DNA of 8,340 nucleotides from Methanobrevibacter sp. (GCA_017652345.1 JAGCBE010000375.1:1-8340), one strand, 5' to 3'; counted from the stretch's first letter, positions 1-7,246 are shown. Program-made: numbers and translations. Notes: generated by a model from the letters alone, not told the origin.

Positions 1-17
1 CATAATCCAAATCACAT
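1..17 (-). CDS. possible 5' end of the next gene
   Basis: An ATG at 15-17 lies one base past the stop of the NrdD-like gene and continues ATG TGA TTT GGA TTA to the window edge (MGFGL with TGA as Gly). The spacing fits the packed operon, but only five codons are visible, and an ATG at 1-3 is an equally possible start. Confidence 0.3.
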
Positions 18-18
18 A

Positions 19-201
19 CTAATCTTTGTGCTGTTCAGCATTTGAGTATTTTCTTATAAAATCAGAATTATCTACTTTCTTCTCCTCAAAATATTTTCTT
101 CCATAAAATTCAGATTTCTTTCATGGATTGTAGTGAGATACTGGACGGATGTATCACATCACTCTTGTGTATACCTCGCATGGAGTTCTTGTTTTGATCA
201 T
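19..201 (-). CDS. stand-alone NrdD C-terminal-like glycyl-radical protein
   Basis: This is a 60-aa protein. Residues 6-42 carry TPCEVYTRVMGYIRPVSHYN, then PGKKSEFYGRKYFEE. This matches my memory of the C-terminal end of anaerobic class III ribonucleotide reductase (NrdD), whose glycyl-radical site lies in an RVxGY motif followed by P-x-x-x-N-x-GK-x-x-E-(F/Y). Here Gly16 of RVMGY and Gly27 of the NPGK turn are both TGA. Only one Cys (Cys8) is present, so the paired zinc-binding CxxC motifs of full NrdD are missing, as is the ten-stranded barrel catalytic domain. It could act like a spare radical domain (by analogy with GrcA/YfiD for pyruvate formate-lyase) or be a structural relative without radical chemistry. 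It starts 12 bases after the upstream stop. It is small, but the motif is distinctive. Confidence 0.85.
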
Positions 202-213
202 GATAGGTAAATT

Positions 214-510
214 TTATTTTCTAAATCTTTTTGGTAACCGTAGAGCTTCTTCCTTGTACCACTGAGTTGGATCATGTATATCTCTGATACTCAGTCGCTC
301 TTGTAGTTCTCTCTGTATCTCAGGTAAGAGAACCTTTGCAGTTCTGCTAGTCAGATTCTCTACCTGCTCTGGAAATATCATATTGCTAAATAATGTATGG
401 ATAGCCTGATGCGTAGTATATTTTATCATTTCCACGTTTAGATCATTCGTGGCTCAAAATCTACTGTCAGGACATCGATGGTGTTTGTTGTATTCATGCT
501 CTTTTTTCAT
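214..510 (-). CDS. 98-aa protein of unknown function
   Basis: The protein runs from ATG at 510, overlapping the previous stop in a TAATG, to TAA. The Gly at residue 19 (SRFGATND) is TGA; under the standard code only the part from residue 26 on would be seen. The N-terminus is His/Lys-rich (KKEHEYNKHHRC). The rest is mixed helical (YTTHQAIHTLF, EQVENLTSRTAKVLLPEIQRE) and ends in a basic tail (LRLPKRFRK). There is no membrane segment. It lies between the lysis-like genes and the NrdD-like gene. The basic tail could bind nucleic acid, but nothing in the sequence allows a function to be named. Confidence 0.82.
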
Positions 511-740
511 TATCTTTTATTCTCTAAAAATTTATCGAACATTTCTCTCATGTACTGTATATCTTTTTGCATCTCAGCTATTTTTATATGCAATTCATAT
601 CCCTGAAGCTCTTTCATATCTTTTTCTACATTATCCAATCTAGTTTTCTGACTTGTCCATGCTACTGCACATGCTACGATAGCAGAAACTACACTAATCA
701 GTGTAGATGGAGTAAAGATGTAATCTAGTCGGCTTTCCAT
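510..740 (-). CDS. small membrane protein with coiled coil, possible lysis accessory
   Basis: This is a 76-aa protein, read the same way in any code because it has no TGA. A hydrophobic segment at residues 10-29 (TPSTLISVVSAIVACAVAW) is followed by a charged coiled coil at 30-76 (RLDNVEKDMKELQ, then EMQKDIQYMREMFDKFLENK). This is the reverse of the coil-then-membrane order of XhlA-type proteins, but similar small anchor-plus-coil proteins accompany holins in many phages. Its start ATG overlaps the upstream stop by one base and its own stop TAA overlaps the next start, so three genes are translationally chained. I infer a lysis or holin-regulatory role and do not recognise a named family. Confidence 0.88.
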   Translation of the reverse strand: MESRLDYIFTPSTLISVVSAIVACAVAWTSQKTRLDNVEKDMKELQGYELHIKIAEMQKDIQYMREMFDKFLENKR

Positions 741-976
741 TATTCTGTTTTATCAGGATCTAAATCTTTTTTTACTAAAGAATCAGGATACTCTTTACTA
801 TTCTTATCTTTGAAATAGTAATTAGTAATAGTTAGAGCAATAGATAGGAATGCTACGATCACTCATGTTTTGTCCTCCGTATCACTGAATACATAGTATC
901 CAGTGAATACACATAGACACACGATCATTAGTAGAAATACTAATTTAGTTATACTCATATTGCTTCGGAATTTCAT
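740..976 (-). CDS. holin-like two-span membrane protein
   Basis: This is a 78-aa protein with one TGA-coded Gly at residue 38. After a basic start (MKFRSNMSITK) there are two hydrophobic segments at about 11-30 (LVFLLMIVCLCVFTGYYVF) and 38-55 (GVIVAFLSIALTITNYYF), separated by a short acidic turn (SDTEDK), then a charged tail rich in Lys and Asp. Size, two spans and a charged C-terminus fit a small phage holin or holin partner. It directly precedes a second small membrane protein, and their stop and start share a base (TAATG), as in lysis cassettes. The function is inferred from topology and context, not from a recognised family. An alternative start is ATG at 958. Confidence 0.82.
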
Positions 977-986
977 CTTTTATATG
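977..986 (-). promoter_or_regulatory. ATATAAAAG start-codon leader (gene 740-976)
   Basis: The minus strand reads CATATAAAAG directly against ATG AAA, the third instance of this leader in the window. It favours the start at 976 over the in-frame ATG at 958. No Shine-Dalgarno-like purine block is seen. Confidence 0.35.
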
Positions 987-1006
987 TTTTAGAGATAAAA
1001 GTCTGA

Positions 1007-2350
1007 TTAGTATCATACAAATTTACTATCTGTTATATTTACCCAAGGATTTAACGTAGAGTCTTTGTAATTATTTAAGTAAGCAGTAGGAACTCTTACT
1101 GCAAGAACTTTACTATTATCTAATGAATTTGATGCTGTTGGAGCACTTCACACATCTCCAAAAACTTTAACTATTGTATTATCTGCTATATTCCTAAATT
1201 GTTGTATTCTAATATTACCACTACTTACTGTAGATATGTTAAAATTATTCCATCATTCAATTTCATTTAATGATGTACATCAAGAATATTGATATTCCCT
1301 AAAACTTGTACCAACATTTGTTACTAAAGTTGAAAATGTTTCTTTAGGGGCTCTAACTAAACTTGTACATCAAAAATATTGATGTCATCTAAAATAGCTT
1401 GAAACACTTTCTACTGAATTTGGAAATACTTCTTCAGAAGCTTTAACTAAACTTGTACATCAATAATATTGATATCTTCTAAAACTTTGTCATATGCTCG
1501 TAACAGAATTTGGCAAAACTTCTTGTTGTGCTGTGATTAAACTTGTACATCAAGAATATTGATATTCCCTAAAACAAATCGAAATACTTGTAACTGAACT
1601 TGGAATTATTTCCTCTGATGTTTTTGTTAATCATGTACATCAATAATATTGATGTCATCTAAAATAATTTCCAATACTTGTAACTGAACTTGGAATCACT
1701 TCTTCTAATGCTGATGTCAGTGCTGTACATCAACTGTATTGATATTGCTTAAAATAATTTCAAGTATCTGTTGAACTGCTACTATATCATTTATAACTTC
1801 AATCATATATAATTTCTGTTAATAATGTTTGTACTCCACTATTATAAAATCCAAAAAATCTTGCCCATCCATAACTTTCTGAATTTGGTCTAATTACTAT
1901 TGTATGGTCGCTATTTGGCGTCAATCAAGTTGCTATTGTTATACTTAATGTGCTTGAACTTCATGCTCAACTATATTGTGTTTCGTTTCATCAATCGTAA
2001 CTTATCCATAAATTATAAGAATTAGCTTGACTTCATCAAGTAGTGTATCAAGCCTTAGGTATCATAAGGTTACCACTACTATCAGTTTTAATCTTTGCTA
2101 TTATTATTTCTCCATTTCTCCAGCTTCAATTCCAATATATAATAGGACTTACATCCCAACATTGATAAGTAGTTTTATCGTCATTTGCTATTCAGATTCA
2201 TATTATATGTCAATTACCATTAAGGTTGTCATAATATCATTGTGCATCAGTATTCAGTTCAGCTAGTGCGTCTGCTAGTGTCATAGCTTTTAATTCTGTA
2301 TATGTCTTATATGATTGTCAGCCACCATATACCATATTTAATATTCCCAT
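1007..2350 (-). CDS. BspA-like leucine-rich repeat surface or receptor-binding protein
   Basis: This is a 447-aa protein in which about 30 of some 43 Gly codons are TGA, including two adjacent TGA-TGA pairs. Residues 1-60 (MGILNMVYGGGQSYKTYTEL, then ADALAELNTDAQG) are a compact N-terminal part. Residues 60-195 are beta-rich with many Trp, Tyr and Ser. Residues 200-365 hold six 30-residue repeats of the form FRxYQYxGCTSL, variable stretch, then E-x-x-P-x-SVTSI. The C-terminal end (VLAVRVPTAYLNNYKDS, then NPWVNITDSKFVGY) resembles the end cap of BspA/LRR_5 proteins (VP..L...YK...W......I.G). Such repeats are known in adhesins and phage receptor-binding proteins, so host recognition is inferred from family and from its place after the fibre. 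Non-repeat C-terminal residues 366-447 complete the solenoid. Confidence 0.93.
1214..1753 (-). repeat. six 90-bp direct repeats in the LRR-like gene
   Basis: The conserved GlyCysThr codons (TGA TGT ACA) recur with the TGA at plus positions 1280, 1370, 1460, 1550, 1640 and 1730, exactly 90 bases apart with no length drift. The most conserved part is about 30 bases coding for FRxYQYxGCTSL; the other 60 bases vary. The repeat-defining Gly is TGA in all six copies. Confidence 0.93.
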
Positions 2351-2364
2351 CTTTATATATTTTT
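2351..2364 (-). promoter_or_regulatory. ATATAAAG start-codon leader (gene 1007-2350)
   Basis: The minus strand reads AAAAATATATAAAG directly against ATG GGA. This is nearly identical to the sequence before the start at 6854, in a 24-base intergenic gap. No purine-rich Shine-Dalgarno block is visible. It supports the choice of this start; its function is inferred. Confidence 0.4.
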
Positions 2365-2374
2365 AAGAATAAAA

Positions 2375-4714
2375 CTAATTAAGTATCATTATATTTACTG
2401 TAATAGCACTACTAGGCACGCTATCACATGTAAAAGTCAGACTATTACTTCATTGAGCAGAGCAGTATATTTTAGAGTCTGTATAGTCTTGTAGACTAGC
2501 AGGTGCAGGACTTACTATCACATAATTACTAGCTGTCACTCATGATACTGTTACAGTCTGAGTATTACTACTCCATCCAGCTACTGTCAGACTTGCTGTT
2601 GTACCAGAGTGTAATACTAAGTTACCATTTCATAATAGTGAATTACCATTTACAGATTTTATATTAGTCTGATTTACCAATGTTGCTTGTTTACCATTAA
2701 TCGCAGTATCCATATCATTAATCTTGTCATACACTGCGTTTTTAGTAGGTGCGTGAGTTGTATCTCAGTTCCATCCATTTCCGTATGCTGTATCGTTTAT
2801 GATACTTGCTGTCACATATCCACTAGGATTACTAGAATTATATGGAGTATATCCTAATGCTGTTGTCACATCATTACTTGTAATTCCAGTTATGAATCAG
2901 TTTGGATTATTTGCGTTGTATGGAGTATATCATAGTGCATTTACTACATCAGTACTTGTTATTCCTGTAATAAATCATATATCATTTATCAGATCTGATA
3001 CTTTTGTAGGTAATGACGCACTTGTTATAAATCATACATTATTTGTTAGTTCTGATATATTATCCAATGGCTGTATTGCTGTGTCTGCTTTTGCTCATTG
3101 AGTACTTGTAGCAAATTCTGAAGTATTATGAGTCACTACATTTCCATATCCTGCTATTGTACTCACTGCTGTATCATATTGTCAGACTTTTGTACTTGTA
3201 ATTCCAGAGTTTAGAGCGTCCAATTGAGCTTGTGACATTGGACTTTCATTTACTGTATATTGGTATTCCCATTGAGCTCATTGATAACTATATCTTGTCA
3301 CTTCATTACTGTGATTCTCGTCTGATAATACTATACAGTAGTCATTTCTTGTAGGAGTTCTTGCTACTCATCCACTATAAAAAGTTGTAGCACTAGATAG
3401 TTCAGCATATGTAGCAAAAGCATCTCATTGAGCATTTTTTGTAATATAGTATGCTGTCACACTATTGATACTATCGTTTACGTAATTTTTATCAGCTAAT
3501 TGATTAGAGCTTGTAGCTTCACTAGGTATGAGTCAGTCTATGCTATTTATCTTATCATAAACTGCGTTTTTAGATGGTGCTGTATCAGTCACTCCATCCC
3601 ATGAATTACTATAAGCATTATCTGATACCTGATTAGTATCTATATTTCCACTTCATAATACTGAAGTATTATTAATTGTTTTTATATTTGTACCACTCAC
3701 TAATGTATCTTGTTTACCAGCTATTGTATTATCCATGTCAGAGATTTTATCGTATACTGCATTCTGACTTGGTGCTGTTGTATCTTCCCCATCCCAGCCA
3801 TTTCCATATGCTGTATTTGATACTTTATTATCCACATAGTTTTTATCTGCTAGCTGATTAGTTGTACTAGCTTCACTAGGTATTAATCAATCTATACTAT
3901 TTATTTTATCATAAACTGCATTTTTAGATGGTGCTGTATCAGTTTCTCCATCCCAACTATTTCCATATGTTGTATCAGATATTTTATTGTTTACGTAATT
4001 TTTATCAGCTAATTGATTAGAGCTTGTAGCTTCATTAGGTATCAATTCATCTATGCTGTTTATTTTGTCATAAACTGCGTTTTTAGACGGTGCTGTATCA
4101 GTTTCTCCATCCCAATTATTATCATATGCAGTATCTGAAACTTTACTATCTACATATGGTTTTGTAGCCATTATTATCCATCCAGTTCCGTTATGATTTT
4201 TTAGAGCATCATTAGTTGTATCATACCATATCATTCATTCCACAGGATTAGCAGGTTCTGTAGCAGATATTATTACTGGTTTATTTTCTAGATCATAATA
4301 ATCTCCACTAAATGCCACTGCATGTAATTCATCTCTAAGTTGTTGAAATAGATCATCTACTTCTTCTGCATAGTACACTTGTTTTCGTTCTCCTGTACCT
4401 CAGTCAAAATAAATTTCTCCATCTACTCAGTATATCCATCTAGCATAATCTCCACTTGTAGTTTTCCAGTTTAGCAACATTCCACTTTGTTCCCATCAGT
4501 CACTTTCTAGTATTTTTCCTACAGTCACTCATACAGGAAAGTCGTCACTAGGAGCTATTCCAGCTACCAATTGTAAATCTGTATATAGTTCATTGTCATT
4601 GTTTACCATAATCAGATTATTTTCTTCCCTTAGCAAAACTGAAATGACTCTATTTACTATGTCTATTCCAGCTCAGGCTCTAAATGGACTTTGTCATGGA
4701 TCTATTGCTGTCAT
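2375..4714 (-). CDS. long phage tail fibre protein
   Basis: This is a 779-aa protein; about 23 Gly codons are TGA, so standard-code gene calling would shatter it. Residues 1-125 are an N-terminal domain shared with the upstream 214-aa protein and presumably attach to the tail. Residues 140-160 carry the fibre phrase SGDYYDLENKPVI. Residues 170-400 contain four copies of a shaft repeat of the form AYxNxWDGxTDTAPSKNAVYDKI with LADKNYVN linkers; a fifth lies near residue 655. Near residue 350 is NNTSVLGSGN, and near 690 NSLLGNGNL, both standard fibre motifs in which one Gly is TGA. Residues 555-645 carry tandem GFITGIT...ALGYTPYN units. Residues 705-779 are the C-terminal tip domain (SLTVAGWSSNTQ, IYCSAQGSNSLTFTC). 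The repeats imply a trimeric, elongated host-contact fibre. Start 4714 lies 22 bases after the previous stop. Confidence 0.95.
2820..3040 (-). repeat. ALGYTPYN fibre repeats, 78-bp period
   Basis: The 779-aa fibre contains tandem 26-residue units of GFITGIT, a short variable stretch, then ALGYTPYN. The first Gly of successive units is a TGA codon at 2975-2977 and at 2897-2899, exactly 78 bases apart, and a related GFIT start lies at 3032-3034. This is a widespread phage fibre repeat and a main anchor for reading TGA as Gly. Confidence 0.85.
3540..4165 (-). repeat. tail-fibre shaft repeats, about 159-bp period
   Basis: In-gene direct repeats encode the shaft units of the 779-aa fibre. The segment coding for SKNAVYDK recurs with plus-strand anchors at about 4068, 3909, 3750 and 3555. 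Spacings are 159, 159 and 195 bases; the longer one contains an inserted GKQDTLVSG...LGSGN segment. A diverged fifth copy lies near 2728. All are in phase and vary between copies, as expected for protein repeats. Confidence 0.85.
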
Positions 4715-4736
4715 TATTATCTATTTTAGAATTAAA

Positions 4737-5381
4737 TTAATTTAATACTACTATGTTTACATCTACTGCGTTTGCAGGTACTCCAGTACATGTAAAAGTT
4801 AAACTGTCAGCTCATTGAGCAGAGCAGTATATTTTTGCATCTGAATAATCTCACATACTAGCAGGAGTAGGACTTACTATTACTGTACTATTTGCAGTCA
4901 CTCCAGTAGCAGTCACTGTCTGAGTATTATTACTCCATCCAGCTACTGTCAATGAAACAGTTATAGGTATGTGTTGGTCTTGTTTTTCTTGTAATAGTGC
5001 ATCTACTTCAGATTTTAGATATATCTGTTTGAATGTTCCTGTACCATTATCTACATATAGTTTTCCATCGTCACCATATATCCAGCATACATAATCTCAG
5101 CTAGTAGTTTTGAAGCATAGCATAGTTCACGTTGCTATCCATCAGTCTGCTTGAAGTACTCTACCTGTTGTCACTCCTACAGGTAAAGTATCACTTGGAG
5201 TGATTCAGTCTTCTAGTTGTAGATCTACATATAGCTCATTATTTCAGTTTAGTATTAGCAGATTATTTTCGTCACGTAGTACCACACTAATAATTCTATC
5301 TTTTAGATCGTCAGCAGATATACCATCTCCAGCAGTCAGTGCTTCTAGTCATGGATTTATAATAGTAAAACTTTTATTCAT
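4737..5381 (-). CDS. short tail-fibre-like protein, paralogue of the 779-aa fibre
   Basis: This is a 214-aa protein with eight TGA-coded Gly. Residues 1-135 match the N-terminal part of the downstream fibre protein through shared phrases: ISVVLRDENNLLILN/ISVLLREENNLIMVN, GITPSD/GIAPSD, KTTSGDY, WIYG and Y.DNGTG/DGGTG. Residues 140-214 match that protein's C-terminal domain (SLTVAGWSNNTQTVT, IYCSAQGADSLTFTC, ending in VVLN). The C-terminal module looks like a recurrent beta-sandwich tip of Firmicutes-type phage fibres; that is my recollection of the family, not a search result. The protein lacks the repeat shaft present in its paralogue. It is probably a short fibre or a baseplate-proximal variant. 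It starts one base after the upstream stop. Confidence 0.92.
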
Positions 5382-5382
5382 C

Positions 5383-5952
5383 TTAGTATTTCACAAAAAG
5401 TAAATCGATATTTACTGTCATTGTAGCAGTTTCTCACTGTGTATTAGTTCATAGATCTACTTTCACATCATATTTTCAGTCAGTCACTTCTATTACTTCC
5501 CAGCTAAATGTTCTATCCAATTTTGCAAATTCATTCCAATCTGATGGAGTAATATTTTTTACCATGAGATATCTTCAGCTTTCCAATTCTACAGTATCGA
5601 TTACATTCTCTCCATTAGTGATTAGAGCTTGTTTTTGCATAGTAGATATCTTAGGATATGTTTCTCACATATATGATATTATTTGTCATAGATTCTTTAT
5701 GTTGTTACTTAGGATTTTTATATTATTATTGTTATCTATTATTCTTTTATTCATATCAGCTAGAGATTCTCATTCTTCACTTCTTATTACATCATTTCAT
5801 CCAATTAGTGCTTCCAATTTTTTTACTATTACCAATAAAATTCTCATACTAGATCGTAGAGCTATATGATCTTCATCGTGTTTTTCACATGGACGATTAA
5901 TTAGACTATCTTCTAATAACTTAATATCATTTATCTTGGAAGTCTGTTCCAT
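5383..5952 (-). CDS. coiled-coil plus beta-domain protein, probable tail or fibre accessory
   Basis: This is a 189-aa protein; eight Gly codons are TGA, so the standard code would break it into about nine pieces. Residues 1-105 are helical and Asn/Lys-rich with heptad spacing (IDNNNNIKILSNNIKNLGQ), consistent with a trimeric stalk. Residues 112-189 form a beta-rich domain (ENVIDTVELESGRYLMV, then a Trp/Phe-containing region, then GETATMTVNIDLLFVKY). A helical stalk followed by a small beta head is common in phage fibre or baseplate-appended proteins, so I infer an attachment or assembly role next to the fibre genes. Start 5952 was chosen as the first ATG. The stop lies one base before the next start, implying coupled translation. 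Confidence 0.85.
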
Positions 5953-6083
5953 AGCAGTTCTTGGTTATTGATATAAAGAGTACCACTTGTAATTATTCTT
6001 AGTACATAGTTCCCTATTAGATAGTAGTCAGTACCTTTGTAGTATTCTTTTCCTATCTCATTTGATTTGTAGTCTTCAAACAT
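5931..6083 (-). CDS. 50-aa protein overlapping the next gene
   Basis: This is a 50-aa protein read without any TGA codon. It starts ATG TTT GAA seven bases after the upstream stop and ends in TAA after the start of the next gene, giving a 22-base out-of-frame overlap (5931-5952). The sequence is Tyr-rich (YYKGTDYYLIGNYVL, then TSGTLYINNQELLW) and predicts a compact beta structure. The phrase resembles the end of small phage structural domains, but the similarity is too weak to name. Start spacing and tight overlap support a real, translationally coupled gene; it remains possible that it is a remnant or chance ORF. Confidence 0.68.
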   Translation of the reverse strand: MFEDYKSNEIGKEYYKGTDYYLIGNYVLRIITSGTLYINNQELLWNRLPR

Positions 6084-6090
6084 TTTCTTA

Positions 6091-6339
6091 TTACTCAGCA
6101 ACTAAATGGATCTTAAACTCATATTTGATAGAATCTCATTTCTTCAGATGGAGTTCCTGAATATTTTTTATTACTTCTTCCTCTCCATCATTTACCTTTA
6201 CTATCTTTGGTCTGATATCGATATCTGCGTCTGCTTTTTTCTCGAAAATTAAAACTTTATGGTCTTTCTCGTCCATAGCTATTTCTCATTGGATTTTTTC
6301 TCCATTCCAATCCATATAAATTTCATCCCATAGTTTCAT
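6091..6339 (-). CDS. small acidic protein of unknown function
   Basis: This is an 82-aa protein. Two Gly (residues 18 and 68) are TGA, so a standard-code reading would see only fragments. The sequence alternates charged and beta-forming residues: MKLWDEIYMDWNGEKIQGE at the start, then an Asp-rich middle (ADADIDIRPKIVKV), then KKGDSIKYEFKIHLVAE. It has no signal peptide or membrane segment and looks like a small beta-rich structural or assembly protein. It is packed two bases after the coiled-coil gene and seven bases before the next start. No family is recognised. Confidence 0.8.
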
Positions 6340-6341
6340 GA

Positions 6342-6674
6342 CTATTTTCCATACAAACTAAAATATTTTTGTCTATCGAAATCAGTTATTTTATCTTCTT
6401 CTTTCTTCCTGAGTTTTCTTTTGATTTCTCTTTCTGCCAGCACTTTCAGATATTTATTTTGTTTCCTGAGGCGTTTATTTTCTTCCTCAAGCGAGTCAAT
6501 TTTTTTGTCTTTCCTATATTGTTTACTTTCTGAGTAGAGCTTGACGGCGTTGTCTTCTCGTATCAGCATATCCGTTTTTTTATAATCGCATATAATCTCC
6601 ATACATCATGGATAATGAGCTCTTTCTTCTCTTTTAGCATAGATGCGATTTTCTTTGACATATACGTATAGCAT
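6342..6674 (-). CDS. coiled-coil protein of unknown function
   Basis: This is a 110-aa protein. The first 24 residues (MLYVYVKENRIYAKREERAH then YPGC) are joined to the rest only if TGA at residue 23 is Gly; otherwise the ORF begins at Met25. I prefer the longer form because the extension reads smoothly into MEIICDYKKTDMLIRED. Residues 55-98 form a highly charged coiled coil (SLEEENKRLRKQNKYLKVLAE), ending in DFDRQKYFSLYGK. There is no membrane segment. Position before the fibre genes suggests a tail-associated or chaperone-like role, which is only inference. It ends two bases before the next start. Another open frame under code 25 covers 6386-6661 but was rejected as a shadow. Confidence 0.78.
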
Positions 6675-6700
6675 AGTATATAAAATCTCGATCTAAATTT

Positions 6701-6717
6701 ATACCGTCCTACGGTAT
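6701..6717 (-). other. 7-bp hairpin at the end of the membrane-peptide gene
   Basis: ATACCGT (6711-6717 on the minus strand) and ACGGTAT (6701-6707) pair around a 3-base AGG loop. The hairpin overlaps the stop codon of the 45-aa peptide gene and sits in the 42-base gap before the next start. It is followed by AAATTTAG, not a U-run, so it is more likely an mRNA processing or stabilising hairpin, or a weak terminator, than a strong terminator. Confidence 0.35.
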
Positions 6718-6854
6718 TAGTGTACGCTAGATACTGCTAGCATAAATACTGCCACTGCTATTATTATAGCAAAAGCAATATAGATATATTTTTTTCTCCT
6801 TATTCTCTCTTTTCTTTTCAGTAGGTTATCTCTGTGAAATATAGATTTTCCCAT
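6717..6854 (-). CDS. 45-aa single-span membrane peptide
   Basis: This short protein needs no TGA codon. Residues 1-25 are strongly basic (KRKERIRRKK), and residues 26-41 are a hydrophobic segment rich in Ala, Ile and Val that ends in SSVH. The positive-inside rule predicts an N-in, C-out single-span inner-membrane peptide. Size and topology would fit a small holin, antiholin or other membrane-modifying phage peptide, but no family is recognised. It starts 16 bases after the upstream gene ends, behind the same ATATAAAG leader seen at two other starts in the window. Its stop codon overlaps a palindromic hairpin. The ORF is short, but length, topology and spacing argue that it is real. Confidence 0.7.
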   Translation of the reverse strand: MGKSIFHRDNLLKRKERIRRKKYIYIAFAIIIAVAVFMLAVSSVH

Positions 6855-6865
6855 CTTTATATTTT
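6855..6865 (-). promoter_or_regulatory. ATATAAAG start-codon leader (gene 6717-6854)
   Basis: The minus strand reads AAAATATAAAG directly against ATG GGA. There is no GGAGG-type ribosome site. The same ATATAAA(A)G block touches the start codons at 2350 and 976, which supports this start and suggests a shared non-Shine-Dalgarno initiation context. Its role is inferred. Confidence 0.4.
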
Positions 6866-6870
6866 AAGAT

Positions 6871-7209
6871 CTAAAGAGCTTGTATCAGTACTATATCTCA
6901 TGCTTTTCACATTACCCATAGCTCATTCAATGCTTTTACATCAGTGTATGGTCTTTCCAAGTATCCACCCACTCACAATGCTATACAGTCTTCAGTATCA
7001 GCATTTTCCCATTCTGCTATATATACCATGTCAGTATTGTGTGGATCTGTAGCTATACATATTCCTACTTTTAGTTGTCCATAACTATCAGATATCTTAT
7101 TAGCATTATCTTCAGGAGTTATATCACTAGCCATATTTGTAGTATCTACTCCTAGACGATCTATCTTTATTTGTTGCCATGTTCCATCTAATGTAATAGT
7201 TTTTAGCAT
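6871..7209 (-). CDS. small protein of unknown function, possible virion component
   Basis: This is a 112-aa protein; three Gly are TGA, at residue 79 and in the segments VMGKAGD near the end. The standard code would stop after 78 aa. It is acidic, soluble and without membrane segments or a signal peptide. Readable phrases include TLDGTWQQIKIDRLGVDTT near the N-terminus, DPHNTDMVYIAEW in the middle and LGVGGYLERPYTD then ALNELWVMGKAGDIVLIQAL at the end. The beta-rich look and position at the head of the fibre operon suggest a small structural protein, but I do not recognise the family. The start is the only ATG before the open frame, and the gene ends in TAG 17 bases before the next start. Confidence 0.8.
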
Positions 7210-7246
7210 CTGATTACTTGAAAATATAAATCTTATTTCTACCTGC

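Noticed and set aside
1214..1753. CRISPR-like array, because of regular 90-bp repeats.
   Set aside because: The repeats are in one open frame, vary at codon level and encode a known type of protein repeat; the period is too long and there are no identical repeats with unique spacers.
1007..2350. Diversity-generating retroelement target.
   Set aside because: No template repeat, reverse transcriptase or C-type lectin-like variable region is visible in the window; the variation is between solenoid repeats.
1007..4714. A decayed, stop-riddled fibre region (pseudogenes).
   Set aside because: All internal stops are TGA; no TAA or TAG interrupts 2.3 kb and 1.3 kb frames, and TGA falls on conserved Gly positions. 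This is recoding, not decay.
6386..6661. Alternative 91-codon frame from ATG at 6661.
   Set aside because: Open only under code 25 and composed of Lys/Ser/Asn-rich shifted sequence, while the overlapping frame 6342-6674 gives a regular coiled coil and clean gene borders.
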